64,000 bases of DNA, taken from positions 1,798,001 through 1,862,000 of the forward strand of contig NZ_CP059472.1 of NCBI RefSeq assembly GCF_014041915.1. The letters run 5' to 3'. Positions 7,849 through 17,526 of the stretch are shown here, one piece after another. Source of the stretch: Marnyiella aurantia. GTDB taxonomy: Bacteria > Bacteroidota > Bacteroidia > Flavobacteriales > Weeksellaceae. Position 1 is the stretch's first letter; each line of letters starts with the position of its first letter. A model generated the notes under the pieces. It worked only from the letters and a program-made list of their open reading frames with translations, ran no database searches and had not been told where the DNA came from. Both the position numbers and the translations under genes were made by a program.

Positions 7849-8625
7849 ATGAATATTTCTGCACTTATTCTCGAATATCTGAAGGTCAGGCATAAAGCTA
7901 CTTTAACGGGCTTTGGTGACTTCCTGCTGGAAAATGCGGCTGCTGTCCTTAACCCGGAACATAAAACGCTGCTGCCACCTGCGCAAAAGATCACCTATAA
8001 ACCGGATTATGAAGCTCAAGGTCCGGATTTCGAATACTTCGTGGCCGAACAGAAAGGCTTAACTGCTGCAAAGGCTGCGGAAGAAATTAAATCCCAGATC
8101 ACGTTCTGGAAAAACAAGATCAACGAAGGTGAAAACTTCACCGTTGGAGGATTGGGTATTTTCAAAATTTCTGCAGATTCCGTTCACTTCGAGGGAAACA
8201 GAGTGGAAGGTGATCATTCAGACTTCTACGGACTTGAGGAAATTAATCTTGTTGAGTTAGGGAAAAGTAGGGGCAAGTCTGTAACTACTTCGGAAAGGAA
8301 AGAATATTCATTGGTGAAAAGTTGGGTGTGGCTCCTTTTGTTAGCTCTGCCGATAGGCGCCCTGGCTTATTTTGGTGTCACCCAACCTGAGATGCTTTTT
8401 GGCAGAAAGTCATTTACACCTGCGTCGTTGGAAACCATGAAGGACACCGTAAAAATTGTTGCCGCAAGGAAAGATACGGTCAATTCTATGAAAGTAGATT
8501 CCGCAATAGCCGATTCAAATAATACAACAGCAGCGGTTCCGGTGGCACCGAAAACCTGGAAATCAAAGAAAAACACTACAAAAAAATGGCGCAAACCAAA
8601 AAAGCAAGGGAATCACTCACGGTAA
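7849..8625 (+). CDS. CCDC81-like HU-domain membrane protein
   Basis: A 258-residue protein with two small HU/IHF-like domains (about residues 1-55 and 58-125; KATLTGFGDFLL and FTVGGLGIFKI are the characteristic beta-arm entries), as in the bacterial HU-CCDC81 families. A single membrane segment follows at about 160-180 (SWVWLLLLALPIGALAYFGV). The rest is a periplasmic low-complexity tail ending in a Lys/Trp-rich stretch. Many relatives carry a C-terminal SPOR domain that binds peptidoglycan; this one does not. A link between envelope and cell body is assumed for the family but unproven. Its last 40 bases overlap the start of the thioesterase gene in another frame. Confidence 0.75.
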   Translation: MNISALILEYLKVRHKATLTGFGDFLLENAAAVLNPEHKTLLPPAQKITYKPDYEAQGPDFEYFVAEQKGLTAAKAAEEIKSQITFWKNKINEGENFTVGGLGIFKISADSVHFEGNRVEGDHSDFYGLEEINLVELGKSRGKSVTTSERKEYSLVKSWVWLLLLALPIGALAYFGVTQPEMLFGRKSFTPASLETMKDTVKIVAARKDTVNSMKVDSAIADSNNTTAAVPVAPKTWKSKKNTTKKWRKPKKQGNHSR

Positions 8626-9104
8626 TGACCAATATCGTTCTGCCGAACGAAACCAATTCGCTACGCAACCTTTTTGGAGGTGAACTGCTGGCAAAGATGG
8701 ACCGCTGTGCCTCCATTTCAGCTGCACGTCATTGCGAAAGACGTGTGGTTACCGCATCGGTAAACCACGTTTCTTTTAATCATCCCATTCCGGAGGGCGG
8801 TATTGTAGTTTTGGAATCGAAAGTTTCACGTGCATTCTCTACCTCGATGGAGATCTATGTTGATGTTTGGCTGGACGATCCCATTAACCAGAAAAAAATT
8901 CATACGAACGAAGGCATTTATACTTTCGTGGCTGTAGACGAATTTAACCGTCCGATTCCGATTCCTAATATGGAACCTGAAACCGAACAGGAAATTTCAC
9001 GTTACGATGCGGCCCTGCGCAGAAAGGAACTTTCGCTCATTCTTTCCGGACGTATGAAACCCGCTGATTCTGTAGAGCTTAAAAAACTGTTTGGCCAGGG
9101 ATAA
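8586..9104 (+). CDS. Acyl-CoA thioesterase, YciA-like hotdog family
   Basis: A 172-residue single-hotdog enzyme that hydrolyses acyl-CoA thioesters to free acid and CoA in the cytoplasm. Family signatures are TNIVLPNETNSLRNLFGGELLAKMD (residues 15-39; the conserved Asn and Asp sit in the helix and active site) and VNHVSFNHPI (about 59-68). The start at 8586 keeps the conserved KKARESLTVM lead-in. It overlaps the HU-domain gene by 40 bp, so translation is probably coupled. Its physiological acyl chain cannot be read from the sequence. Confidence 0.85.
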   Translation: MAQTKKARESLTVMTNIVLPNETNSLRNLFGGELLAKMDRCASISAARHCERRVVTASVNHVSFNHPIPEGGIVVLESKVSRAFSTSMEIYVDVWLDDPINQKKIHTNEGIYTFVAVDEFNRPIPIPNMEPETEQEISRYDAALRRKELSLILSGRMKPADSVELKKLFGQG

Positions 9105-9134
9105 TCCTGGTCTTCCTCTCCAATTTGCTGATTA

Positions 9135-10067
9135 ATGAGAATACTGCAGCTTGACAAAAATCATCCGCTGATCAAACAGCAGCTTTCGGAAAAGGGTTTT
9201 GTTATTGATGATGACTTCAGCAGCACTTATGCCCAGCTTCTGGATATTATTGAGCCTTATGAAGGGATCATCATCCGCAGTCGCGTCCCAATGGACCGGA
9301 ACTTCATCCAAAAAGCCGGAAATCTAAAATTTATTGCCCGCGTAGGTGCCGGACTGGAAAATATTGACCTGGAAGCTGCCGCCGAATTTGGTGTCTCCGT
9401 CATCAGCTCGCCGGAAGGGAACCGCGATGCTGTGGCCGAACATGTATTAGGGATGCTGCTGGTACTGACCAACCGTCTCTTTGTATCTGCTGAAGAAGTG
9501 AAGCAGGGACTTTGGAGAAGGGAGGAAAACCGGGGCGATGAACTCACCGGGAAAACGTTCGGTATCATTGGATACGGAAATATGGGAAAAGCAGTCGCCC
9601 GAAGACTTTCCGGTTTCTCACTGAATGCAATATTTTACGATATAAAACCTGATCTTGGGGATGCGTTCGCTTCTGCGGTTAATCTTGACAAGTTAATGGG
9701 CACTGCAGACATTATCAGCCTCCATATTCCGCTTACGGAGGAAACTCATTACCTTGTGGATGAGGTTTTCATTAATGGGATGGCTAAGGATTTCTACCTC
9801 ATCAATGCATCAAGAGGTAAGAATGTTAAAACGAAAGCTTTAGTTCGTGGTTTAAAATCGGGTAAGATAATAGGTGCCGCACTGGATGTTCTTGAGTTTG
9901 AAAAACCTTCTTTTGAAAAACTGGATTCCGAAAGTGATGACCTTAAATATCTTCTTCAGTCCGAAAAGGTTATTGTTACTCCCCATATTGCCGGCTGGAC
10001 TCACCAAAGTAAGGAAAAACTCGCTCAGGTAATTGTAGACAAGATTGTGGCAGAGTTTGCATCCTGA
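9135..10067 (+). CDS. D-isomer-specific 2-hydroxyacid dehydrogenase
   Basis: A 310-residue NAD-dependent dehydrogenase. The Rossmann motif GYGNMG is at 146-151, with the acidic residue after the second strand (FYDIKPD) favouring NAD over NADP. The catalytic trio is the Arg in INASRGKN (about 231), a Glu in the LEFEKPSF region and the His in TPHIAGWT (about 284). It resembles the SerA-type catalytic core without an ACT domain, so phosphoglycerate dehydrogenase is possible, but no serC or serB gene is adjacent. It follows the thioesterase by 30 bp and is probably in the same transcript. Confidence 0.8.
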   Translation: MRILQLDKNHPLIKQQLSEKGFVIDDDFSSTYAQLLDIIEPYEGIIIRSRVPMDRNFIQKAGNLKFIARVGAGLENIDLEAAAEFGVSVISSPEGNRDAVAEHVLGMLLVLTNRLFVSAEEVKQGLWRREENRGDELTGKTFGIIGYGNMGKAVARRLSGFSLNAIFYDIKPDLGDAFASAVNLDKLMGTADIISLHIPLTEETHYLVDEVFINGMAKDFYLINASRGKNVKTKALVRGLKSGKIIGAALDVLEFEKPSFEKLDSESDDLKYLLQSEKVIVTPHIAGWTHQSKEKLAQVIVDKIVAEFAS

Positions 10068-10232
10068 GTACCTGATAGTTCAGCCCTTACTCACCGCTTA
10101 TTGTTAAAATTATATAACAGTAGGTTGCCGATTTTGTAATGTTCTTTTGTTAAAGTAATCATAATGTTCCTTCGGGTCCGCCTTCAGGGCTTTGCTTTTT
10201 GCTAAATTGCCGCTCATTTTGTAAAGAAGATA

Positions 10233-11498
10233 ATGAGAAAAGGATTTTGGCTTGGCTTAATGTGTCTGATGTTGCTGGGCTCCTGTAAGAAGGAGCTGGA
10301 AATTTTCCAGAAAGAGCCAGAAACACACCTGCCTAATTTCGGAAATGTTAAGCTGAATGAAGTATTTAGCCGTAAGGACAGCAAGCAGGCAAATGGTGAT
10401 TCTATTGACGCCGTTATTCAGAATTATTATAATACAGTATGGGAAGGTGGCGACCTTTGGGGCGGATTCCTTATAGCCAAAGGCGACGATATTCTCTTTG
10501 AAGGTTACCGTGGATTTGCACAGGACAACAAACAGGAACCGATTACCCAATCCACACCTTTGCACGTAGCATCCATCAGCAAAACCATAACGGCTATGGC
10601 AGTAATGAAGCTTGTGGAGGCCGGAAAACTAAAGCTGGACGATGAAATAACCAAGTACTTTCCAGATTTACCTTATCCCGGCGTTACTGTTCAGTCTCTG
10701 CTTACGCAGCGTAGCGGCTTACCAAAATACGAGTATTTTATTGAGAAAATAGAACCAAAGCCGGCGGAACTCAGCAAAAAATATCTCACTAATCAGGACA
10801 TCCTGAATCTTATGATCCGTCATAAGCCTGAAGCTGCCCGAAGCCCAAACACCGGCTTCATGTACTGTAATACTAACTTTGCCGTGCTGGCCTTACTGGT
10901 AGAGAAAGTTACTGCTACCCCGTTCCCCGCAGCAATGGAACAGATGGTCTTTAAACCCCTGAAGATGAAGAATTCATTTATTTTTCAGGAGAAAGATACC
11001 CTTACCGCTTCCAAATCATTCTATAACCGAGGTCCGAAAGTATATCCGTATGACCGTCTGGATTTAATTTATGGCGATAAGAATGTGTATACCACACCAC
11101 GTGACCTGCTTAATTTTTCCCGGGCTATGTACGCTGAAAATTTCCTGAGAAAAGACCTGAAGGATATGGTTTTTGAACCTTACAGTAACGAGCGTGCGGG
11201 CATCAACAATTACGGTATCGGTTTCCGTATGAAGGTTTATGATAACGGCAACAAGCTTACCTTTCACACCGGTTGGTGGCATGGGACCAATTCGGTATTT
11301 GCTCATCTGCTGGGTTCCAATGTGACTATTGTGGCTATTGGTAATAAGTTTTCCCGTCAGCCCTACACAGCACTGTCGCTGGCCGCCCTGTTCGACCAGT
11401 ATCCAATTGAAGTGGACCGCTTAAAGAATACTCTGAAGAAGGGTTCCGCAGCTTCTTCCGGAAGTGAGGAAGATTCTGCAGGTATAAATGGCGGATAA
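10233..11498 (+). CDS. Serine hydrolase lipoprotein, beta-lactamase class C fold
   Basis: A 421-residue lipoprotein with lipobox LLGSC (Cys18). The penicillin-binding fold carries the three active-site motifs: SISK (S114-K117), YCN (about 211-213) and HTG (about 342-344, in FHTGWWHG) in place of KTG. This family (PF00144) contains class C beta-lactamases, DD-peptidases and esterases; this member is more likely an esterase or peptidase at the envelope than a resistance enzyme. The C-terminal tail is Ser/Gly/Glu-rich and disordered. The 165-bp gap before it holds no other gene. Confidence 0.8.
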   Translation: MRKGFWLGLMCLMLLGSCKKELEIFQKEPETHLPNFGNVKLNEVFSRKDSKQANGDSIDAVIQNYYNTVWEGGDLWGGFLIAKGDDILFEGYRGFAQDNKQEPITQSTPLHVASISKTITAMAVMKLVEAGKLKLDDEITKYFPDLPYPGVTVQSLLTQRSGLPKYEYFIEKIEPKPAELSKKYLTNQDILNLMIRHKPEAARSPNTGFMYCNTNFAVLALLVEKVTATPFPAAMEQMVFKPLKMKNSFIFQEKDTLTASKSFYNRGPKVYPYDRLDLIYGDKNVYTTPRDLLNFSRAMYAENFLRKDLKDMVFEPYSNERAGINNYGIGFRMKVYDNGNKLTFHTGWWHGTNSVFAHLLGSNVTIVAIGNKFSRQPYTALSLAALFDQYPIEVDRLKNTLKKGSAASSGSEEDSAGINGG

Positions 11499-11503
11499 AT
11501 CTT

Positions 11504-11511
11504 TAAATTTG
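11504..11511 (+). promoter_or_regulatory. -7 box before the Ig-like lipoprotein gene
   Basis: TAAATTTG, an exact TAnnTTTG match, lies 14 bases before the ATG at 11526. Confidence 0.6.
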
Positions 11512-11525
11512 CACAAAATCAATAA

Positions 11526-13274
11526 ATGCTGAAGCCTTTTTTCCTTATACTGACAGTTTTGCTGTTATTTTCCTGCGCCAGAGTGGGTTCGCCTGTAGGA
11601 GGAGAGCGGGACACCATTGCCCCACGTGTCATGGGCTCAAATATAGATACCCCAAGAGTGAATGTTCCCAGGGACCTGAAGGAACTTCGGATATCTTTTG
11701 ACGAGTACATTACCCTCAAGGATGCAAGCAAGAACCTCATTATCTCGCCCCCACTTAAGAAAATTAAAAGGATCCTGCCTTCCAGTCTTGCCACTAAAGA
11801 AATAGTGATTCAATGGGAAGATACGCTTCAGGCAAATACTACCTACAGTTTTAATTTCGGAAGTTCCATTCAGGATCATAACGAAGGGAACATGCTCCCT
11901 TATTATAACTATGCATTTTCAACAGGCGAGAAAATTGACGACCTTTATATTAGTGGTGAAGTTACAGAGGCGCTTCAGATTAAAGCTACACCAGCCAAGA
12001 TAAGCAGGGTGGTTGGTCTGTACCAGGCAAAGGATTCAATGGATTACCGCCAGAAGCCCTATTATATTACAAGGGTGGATGAGGACGGTTATTATGAACT
12101 TAATTACCTGTCGCCGGGTACCTATCGAATTCTTGCTTTTGAAGATGAGAATTCGAACTCTGTGTATGATCCTGGAAAAGAGAAGGTGGGCTTCCTTAAA
12201 GAGCCTGTGGTTGTTGAGAATTCGGTTTCCGGATTGCCTATCAGTCTCTTTCCGTCGAAGAAATCATTCCGCTATCAGGAAATGAAGGAAATGCCCGGAG
12301 GTGTGCTGATGCTTTTCGAAGGAAATCCACAGAGCGTGGAAGTCCGTTCGGTTTCAGAAAAGCTGAGAGATTTCAGAGTAACTCACCGTCCGAAATCCGA
12401 CAGTGTGAAGATTTGGTTTGATGCAGTTAGACAGAATATTGGAACTGATGTAAGTGAGAATCTGAGATTAAGCTATGATGCCCAGGGTAAACAGGATACG
12501 GTATCGTTGTTTTACAAAAGAGACGCGACAAATGAAATGACCATTTCAAATACCGAGGGAGCGCTGTTACCACCACGAACCGACTTCAGGGTGACCAGTA
12601 ACTATATAGTGGACAGAATTCAGCCTGAAAAATGGACTCTTACCATAGACAGTCTTACTGCAGTACCGTTTACTGCCAGAATTTCTGAGACAAACCCTTA
12701 CCAGATCCTGGTTAATGCCGGATTTGTGGAGGGCAATAAATACCAGCTAACCATCCCAAGCAAAACGGTCTCTTCTTTTTATGAAGCTACCGCAAAACCT
12801 TACCGTTTCGATTTTGAAGCAGATAAAGTTCAGAATTATGGCAGCTTTACGGCCCGCCTTACCAATAAACCTGATTCACGTTACTGGATTCAGCTGCTGG
12901 ACTCATCAGAAAAAGTACAGTACACCACTTTTACAGATGCTGCTGAGGTGAAATTTAATATAGTGAAGCCTGGCGAATATTTTGTACGTATTTTAGTAGA
13001 TAATAATGGTAACGGTCATTGGGATGAAGCCGATTTCCTGAATCAGCAGTTTGCCGAGGACGCATATATTTTCTACAAGAAAGTAAATATCCGTCCGCTT
13101 TGGGAACTGGTGGAAGACTGGGATCTGAAGGATACGCGAAAACTTGACCCTATAAAACCGGAATCAACTACGCCGCAGGCTACACCTGCCAATACCGAAG
13201 AACCGGTCCGCACTCCGGATATCCGCGGAAATGTACCTTCCACAAGACCGGCAAGAACCCTGGAAAGAAACTGA
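11526..13274 (+). CDS. Ig-like domain lipoprotein (SbsA_Ig type)
   Basis: A 582-residue lipoprotein with lipobox LLFSC (Cys17). Residues about 25-140 form a bacterial Ig-like (Big_5/SbsA) domain: the DTIAPRV start, DLKELRISFDEYITL and the TTYSFNFGSSIQD strand are typical. Later segments (ENSNSVYDPGKEKVGFL, DNNGNGHWDEADF) look like calcium-loop or SdrD-like beta-sandwich repeats. It is common in Bacteroidota, of unknown function and probably on the cell surface. Its stop codon overlaps the start of the next gene (TGATG), so the pair is translationally coupled. Confidence 0.75.
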   Translation: MLKPFFLILTVLLLFSCARVGSPVGGERDTIAPRVMGSNIDTPRVNVPRDLKELRISFDEYITLKDASKNLIISPPLKKIKRILPSSLATKEIVIQWEDTLQANTTYSFNFGSSIQDHNEGNMLPYYNYAFSTGEKIDDLYISGEVTEALQIKATPAKISRVVGLYQAKDSMDYRQKPYYITRVDEDGYYELNYLSPGTYRILAFEDENSNSVYDPGKEKVGFLKEPVVVENSVSGLPISLFPSKKSFRYQEMKEMPGGVLMLFEGNPQSVEVRSVSEKLRDFRVTHRPKSDSVKIWFDAVRQNIGTDVSENLRLSYDAQGKQDTVSLFYKRDATNEMTISNTEGALLPPRTDFRVTSNYIVDRIQPEKWTLTIDSLTAVPFTARISETNPYQILVNAGFVEGNKYQLTIPSKTVSSFYEATAKPYRFDFEADKVQNYGSFTARLTNKPDSRYWIQLLDSSEKVQYTTFTDAAEVKFNIVKPGEYFVRILVDNNGNGHWDEADFLNQQFAEDAYIFYKKVNIRPLWELVEDWDLKDTRKLDPIKPESTTPQATPANTEEPVRTPDIRGNVPSTRPARTLERN

Positions 13275-13732
13275 TGAAGAAGGCTCTTAAAATTTTCCTG
13301 TATATCGTAGCTGTGTTGGTCCTGATACAGTTCATTCCGGTTGACCGGACCAATATACCGGTAGATCCGAATTTGGATTTTGTGAGGGTGATGGATACGC
13401 CTTCTGAAGTGGAAACGGTTCTGAAAAGATCGTGTTATGACTGCCATTCCAACGAAACACGCTATCCGCAGTACTCATACATCGCGCCTTTCTCATGGTC
13501 TGTAAAGCATCATGTAAATAAGGCCAGGAAGCATTTGAATTTTTCAGAATGGGGTGGCTACAATAAGGAGCAGAAGCAGGGGATTCTTGATAAAACAGTT
13601 CGCGTACTGGAGGACCGAAAGATGCCTTTGCCTGTTTATGTATCTTATCACGAAGAAGCAGCGCTTACGCCTGAAGCCCGTAAAATGTTGGCTGCCTATT
13701 TTAAGTCGCTGTCCGAAGCCCAGAATAAATAA
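13274..13732 (+). CDS. Haem-binding domain protein (PF14376-like)
   Basis: A 152-residue membrane-anchored protein. An N-terminal membrane segment (residues 5-22, LKIFLYIVAVLVLIQFIP) is followed by one c-type haem motif, CYDCH (about 54-58), in the sequence context SCYDCHSNETRYPQYS typical of the Haem_bd family. The WSVKHHVNKARKHLNFSEW stretch supplies candidate distal ligands. It faces the periplasm and its electron partner is unknown. It shares one base with the stop of the preceding lipoprotein gene. Confidence 0.8.
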   Translation: MKKALKIFLYIVAVLVLIQFIPVDRTNIPVDPNLDFVRVMDTPSEVETVLKRSCYDCHSNETRYPQYSYIAPFSWSVKHHVNKARKHLNFSEWGGYNKEQKQGILDKTVRVLEDRKMPLPVYVSYHEEAALTPEARKMLAAYFKSLSEAQNK

Positions 13733-13758
13733 ACGCTCCCTTTTCCGAAAGCGTTTAT
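13729..13758. terminator. Bidirectional terminator hairpin
   Basis: A 9-bp stem (13729-13737 with 13750-13758) overlaps the stop codon of the haem-binding gene and lies between it and the convergent fumC. Confidence 0.55.
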
Positions 13759-13777
13759 ATGTTAGTATTTCGTGCGG

Positions 13778-15160
13778 TTAAATCATATTTTCCGGTTTTA
13801 CCCATTCGTCAAACTGTTCAGCGGTCAGTAAGCCAAGGTTCACTGCTTCCTCCTTCAGCGTTGTGCCGTTGATATGAGCCGTCTTTGCAATTTTTGCCGC
13901 ATTTTCATAACCAATATGAGTATTGAGGGCCGTTACCAGCATTAAGCTTTTGTCCACCAGTTCTTTTATGCGTGGCAGGTTGGGTTCAATTCCAACCGCA
14001 CAGTGGTCATTAAAGGATATGCACGCATCTCCCAGCAACTGTGCAGACTGCAGGAAGTTATAGGCCATCAGCGGTTTGAAGACATTCAGCTCATAATTTC
14101 CCTGCGTGCCGGCAAACGAAATGGAAGTATCGTTTCCCAGAACCTGTGCGCAAACCATTGTTAATGCTTCATTCTGCGTGGGGTTCACTTTACCGGGCAT
14201 AATTGAGGAGCCGGGTTCATTTTCCGGGATGAATAGTTCGCCAATTCCGCTGCGGGGACCGGAAGCCAGCATCCGGATATCCTGTGCGATCTTAAAGAGT
14301 GCTACTGCAAGCTGCTTAAGAGCTCCGTGGCTTTCCACAATCGCGTCGTGCGCAGCTAGCGCTTCAAATTTGTTCGGTGCAGTAACAAAAGGCAGTCCTG
14401 TAAATTCCGAAATATACTTTGCCACCAGGACATCATAACCTTCCGGCGTGTTTAATCCTGTACCTACGGCAGTTCCGCCCAGCGCCAGTTCCTGCAGATG
14501 ATCCAGCGTATGTGTTATTGACTTCATCGCATAATCCAACTGAGCTGCGTAACCGGAGAATTCCTGACCAAGTGTTAAAGGTGTGGCATCCATCAGATGC
14601 GTACGGCCTATTTTAACAATATCTTTGAATTCATTGCTTTTTGTGAGCAGCGTATCGCGAAGAATTTCAACTGCCGGCAAGGTGTGTTCTACCACTTTTT
14701 TGTAAGCGGCGATGTGCATCGCAGTCGGAAAGGTGTCATTGGAGCTTTGTGATTTATTTACATCATCATTAGGGTGAATGACTGATTTTTCGCCCAGCTT
14801 TCCGCCACTGTTTACATTCGCACGGTTGGAAATCACTTCGTTCATATTCATATTACTCTGAGTGCCGGAACCTGTTTGCCAAATAACCAGCGGGAACTGA
14901 TCGTCCAGTTTGCCCTCAAGAATCTCATCACAGGCCTGAGCTATATGATCCCGTTTCTCCCCCGAAAGTACACCCAGATCCGCATTTGCATAAGCTGCCG
15001 CCTTCTTAAGATAGGCAAATGCTTCGATAATCTCGGCCGGCATGGAGCCTTCCGGACCAATTTTAAAGTTATTTCTCGAACGTTCGGTCTGTGCGCCCCA
15101 GAACTTATCTGCCGGCACCTGAACCTCACCCATCGTATCTTTTTCGGTTCTGTAATTCAT
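13778..15160 (-). CDS. fumC: Class II fumarate hydratase
   Basis: A 460-residue iron-independent fumarase that interconverts fumarate and L-malate in the TCA cycle. The fumarase/aspartase superfamily signature [13 protein letters not shown] is at about 316-328. SGTQSNMN near 97-104, [17 protein letters not shown] near 127-143 and [10 protein letters not shown] near 184-193 are the other substrate-binding regions. The length is normal for FumC. It faces away from a class I fumarase with a 160-bp shared upstream region. Fumarase and not aspartase or argininosuccinate lyase, on the basis of overall identity. Confidence 0.95.
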   Translation of the reverse strand: MNYRTEKDTMGEVQVPADKFWGAQTERSRNNFKIGPEGSMPAEIIEAFAYLKKAAAYANADLGVLSGEKRDHIAQACDEILEGKLDDQFPLVIWQTGSGTQSNMNMNEVISNRANVNSGGKLGEKSVIHPNDDVNKSQSSNDTFPTAMHIAAYKKVVEHTLPAVEILRDTLLTKSNEFKDIVKIGRTHLMDATPLTLGQEFSGYAAQLDYAMKSITHTLDHLQELALGGTAVGTGLNTPEGYDVLVAKYISEFTGLPFVTAPNKFEALAAHDAIVESHGALKQLAVALFKIAQDIRMLASGPRSGIGELFIPENEPGSSIMPGKVNPTQNEALTMVCAQVLGNDTSISFAGTQGNYELNVFKPLMAYNFLQSAQLLGDACISFNDHCAVGIEPNLPRIKELVDKSLMLVTALNTHIGYENAAKIAKTAHINGTTLKEEAVNLGLLTAEQFDEWVKPENMI

Positions 15161-15294
15161 TTTAGATATTTTGAGATTAAAGTTAACTATTTTATAATTG
15201 AAGTGCGGATCCTCTCATCTAAAACTTTACTTTCGCTGTTAGTAATTGCCGTTAGGCCTGCATAATATCAGTTTTTCATCCCCTTAATTTTCAC

Positions 15295-15302
15295 TAATTT
15301 TG
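15295..15302 (+). promoter_or_regulatory. -7 box for the class I fumarase gene
   Basis: TAATTTTG lies 18 bases before the ATG, in the region shared with the divergent fumC. On the minus strand the best candidate for fumC is an imperfect TAACTTTA box near 15180. Confidence 0.6.
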
Positions 15303-15320
15303 CACCACCAAACTTAAGCT

Positions 15321-16931
15321 ATGGAATTTCAATATCAGGAACCTTATCCTATACTAAAGGACGATACTAAATATAGAAAACTCAGTTCAGAATATTTAAA
15401 AATAGATTACCTGGGCGGACGTGAAATCCTGTCGGTAGATCCTAAAGCGCTCGAGCTTCTGGCAGAAAATGCCTTGGCTGATGTTTCTTTTATGCTTAGG
15501 TCTTCGCACCTGCAGAAACTCCGGAATATTATAGACGATCCGGAAGCCACGGATAACGACCGTTTCGTTGCCTATAACCTGCTGCAGAACGCTGCTGTTG
15601 CTGTGGAGGGGGCCCTGCCGTCATGTCAGGATACAGGTACAGCAATCTGTGTGGCGAAAAAAGGGGATAATGTTTATACAGGAGCTGACGACGCGGAATG
15701 GATTTCGCGCGGTATTTACAATACTTACCAAAGCAGAAACCTGCGTTTTTCACAGGTCGTACCTTTATCCATGTTTGAAGAGAAGAATTCGGGGACCAAT
15801 CTTCCGGCCCAAATCGATATCTATGCAACTAAGGGCGAGGAATACAAATTTCTATTTTTGGCAAAAGGCGGTGGTTCTGCAAACAAGACTTTCCTTTATC
15901 AGAAAACCAAATCTTTGCTTAATGATAAAGCTCTCGAAGCTTTTGTTCGTGAGCGCATCATGGATCTTGGTACCGCTGCCTGCCCACCGTATCACCTGGC
16001 GCTGGTAATCGGGGGAACTTCTGCTGAAGCGAACCTTGCGGCAGTGAAAAAAGCCAGTGCCGGTTATTATGACCATCTGCCAACCGAAGGAAACATGGGT
16101 GGCCAGGCCTTCCGCGATCTGGAATGGGAGCGCCGCGTTCAGGAAATCTGTCAGGAAACCTCCATCGGAGCGCAGTTCGGCGGTAAGTACCTTACCCATG
16201 ACGTTCGCGTAATCCGCTTACCGAGACATGCTGCTTCCTGCCCGGTAGGAATGGGTGTTTCCTGTTCTGCTGACCGTAACATCAAGGGGTTCATCAACCG
16301 CGAGGGCATCTTCCTGGAGCAACTGGAAACAGATCCTAAAAGATTTTTGCCGGAAACCGCACCTCACCTGGAGGCTGCCGTACAGATTAACCTGAACAGA
16401 CCGATGCCGGAAATCCTGGCAGAACTCTCACAATATCCCATCAAAACCCGTTTGAGCCTGAATGGAACACTGATCGTAGCGCGTGATATTGCACATGCAA
16501 AGATTAAGGAACTTATAGACAGCGGACAGCCAATGCCTGAATATTTCAAGAATCATCCTGTGTACTACGCCGGACCTGCTAAAACGCACCCGGACGGAAT
16601 GGCCTCCGGAAGTTTCGGACCTACAACAGCGGGCAGAATGGATGTTTATGTGGATGAATTCCAGAGTTTGGGCGGCTCTATGATAATGCTGGCCAAAGGA
16701 AACAGATCTAAAGAAGTGACCAACGCCTGTGCAAAGTATGGTGGGTTTTACCTGGGTTCTGTAGGTGGTCCCGCCGCAATCCTTGCTAAGGAGAATATTA
16801 AATCGGTGGAGATTGTAGATTTCGAAGAATTAGGAATGGAAGCCGTTCGTAAGATTGAAATTGAAAACTTCCCGGCTTTTATTATATCCGATGACAAAGG
16901 GAATGACTTCTTTGAATCTATAGGCAGCTAA
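15321..16931 (+). CDS. Class I (4Fe-4S) fumarate hydratase
   Basis: A 536-residue single-chain class I fumarase, an oxygen-sensitive iron-sulfur enzyme for fumarate/malate. Three cluster cysteines sit in PSCQDTGTA (about 101), AACPPYH (about 219) and ASCPVGMG (about 312). The C-terminal beta domain contains the conserved [24 protein letters not shown] stretch. It is unrelated in sequence to the divergent FumC. In E. coli the corresponding genes fumA and fumC also lie together and are chosen by iron and oxygen status; the same division of labour is inferred here. Confidence 0.93.
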   Translation: MEFQYQEPYPILKDDTKYRKLSSEYLKIDYLGGREILSVDPKALELLAENALADVSFMLRSSHLQKLRNIIDDPEATDNDRFVAYNLLQNAAVAVEGALPSCQDTGTAICVAKKGDNVYTGADDAEWISRGIYNTYQSRNLRFSQVVPLSMFEEKNSGTNLPAQIDIYATKGEEYKFLFLAKGGGSANKTFLYQKTKSLLNDKALEAFVRERIMDLGTAACPPYHLALVIGGTSAEANLAAVKKASAGYYDHLPTEGNMGGQAFRDLEWERRVQEICQETSIGAQFGGKYLTHDVRVIRLPRHAASCPVGMGVSCSADRNIKGFINREGIFLEQLETDPKRFLPETAPHLEAAVQINLNRPMPEILAELSQYPIKTRLSLNGTLIVARDIAHAKIKELIDSGQPMPEYFKNHPVYYAGPAKTHPDGMASGSFGPTTAGRMDVYVDEFQSLGGSMIMLAKGNRSKEVTNACAKYGGFYLGSVGGPAAILAKENIKSVEIVDFEELGMEAVRKIEIENFPAFIISDDKGNDFFESIGS

Positions 16932-17015
16932 AAAATTCCAGGGAAACAGAGGTTATAATTGAGGGTCTGCGTCTAAAAAGTACAGTGAAAACTTTTATTA
17001 TCAACTAAATTAATT

Positions 17016-17023
17016 TAATTTTG
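17016..17023 (+). promoter_or_regulatory. -7 box before the small membrane protein
   Basis: TAATTTTG lies 17 bases before the ATG at 17041. Confidence 0.55.
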
Positions 17024-17040
17024 CTCAAAATCTGAAATCG

Positions 17041-17328
17041 ATGTTATTACTATTATCTTCATTCTGGCCAGGCTACCAGTTCTTTTGGTTCGTATTTTTT
17101 GTATTTATGTTGCTGGTAGGATTCTGGTGCATTATCATGTTTTTCGGTGTAGTAATCCCGATGTGGCTTACTTCCGGCCTGAAGGAGTATTTTGGTAAAA
17201 CAGCACCTTTTGATCCGGAAGATGTTCGGAGGAAAACTGTAGTAGAACAGGGTGCTGAAGTTATTTACAGTAACCCGAAAGGAAACGGACCTTTCATTCA
17301 CCACAACGACGGTCACGGTCATCACTAG
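17041..17328 (+). CDS. Small membrane protein with a His-rich tail
   Basis: A 95-residue protein, not assigned to a family. One long aromatic hydrophobic region (residues 5-45) gives one or two membrane segments. The polar part contains DPEDVRRKTVVEQGAEVIY, and the end is His-rich (HHNDGHGHH). The tail might bind metal, but it is short. It has its own promoter and stands alone between the fumarase and prfA. Confidence 0.6.
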   Translation: MLLLLSSFWPGYQFFWFVFFVFMLLVGFWCIIMFFGVVIPMWLTSGLKEYFGKTAPFDPEDVRRKTVVEQGAEVIYSNPKGNGPFIHHNDGHGHH

Positions 17329-17499
17329 TTGATGTCATCGCTTTTCCCCACAAACCCGGGAAATAGCGGTTACAAAGCAAAATCATATATATGTTCAGTC
17401 TCTGTTCGCAGGGACTGATTTTTTTTGCTGAAAAGTGTGGTCTTCGGAATTGCCCATGCTCTGACTTTCCCTCCGCAATACATTTTCTCTCATTTTCCT

Positions 17500-17507
17500 T
17501 ATCTTTG
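17500..17507 (+). promoter_or_regulatory. -7 box of prfA
   Basis: TATCTTTG lies 19 bases before the ATG at 17527. This supports the internal start over the upstream in-frame start at 17425, which would place the promoter inside the gene. Confidence 0.65.
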
Positions 17508-17526
17508 CCCTCACAAATTCTCAGAA

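Noticed and set aside
8550-8625. Frameshift at the end of the HU-domain gene
   Set aside because: The Lys-rich tail looked odd, but the frame is continuous and no homologous sequence was recognised in another frame; the overlap with the thioesterase explains it.
10233-11498. Calling the SxxK lipoprotein an antibiotic-resistance beta-lactamase
   Set aside because: The fold is shared with esterases and peptidases, the KTG motif is HTG, and no resistance context exists.
17425-17526. Longer prfA start
   Set aside because: The extra 34 residues are not RF1-like and contain the -7 box at 17500-17507.
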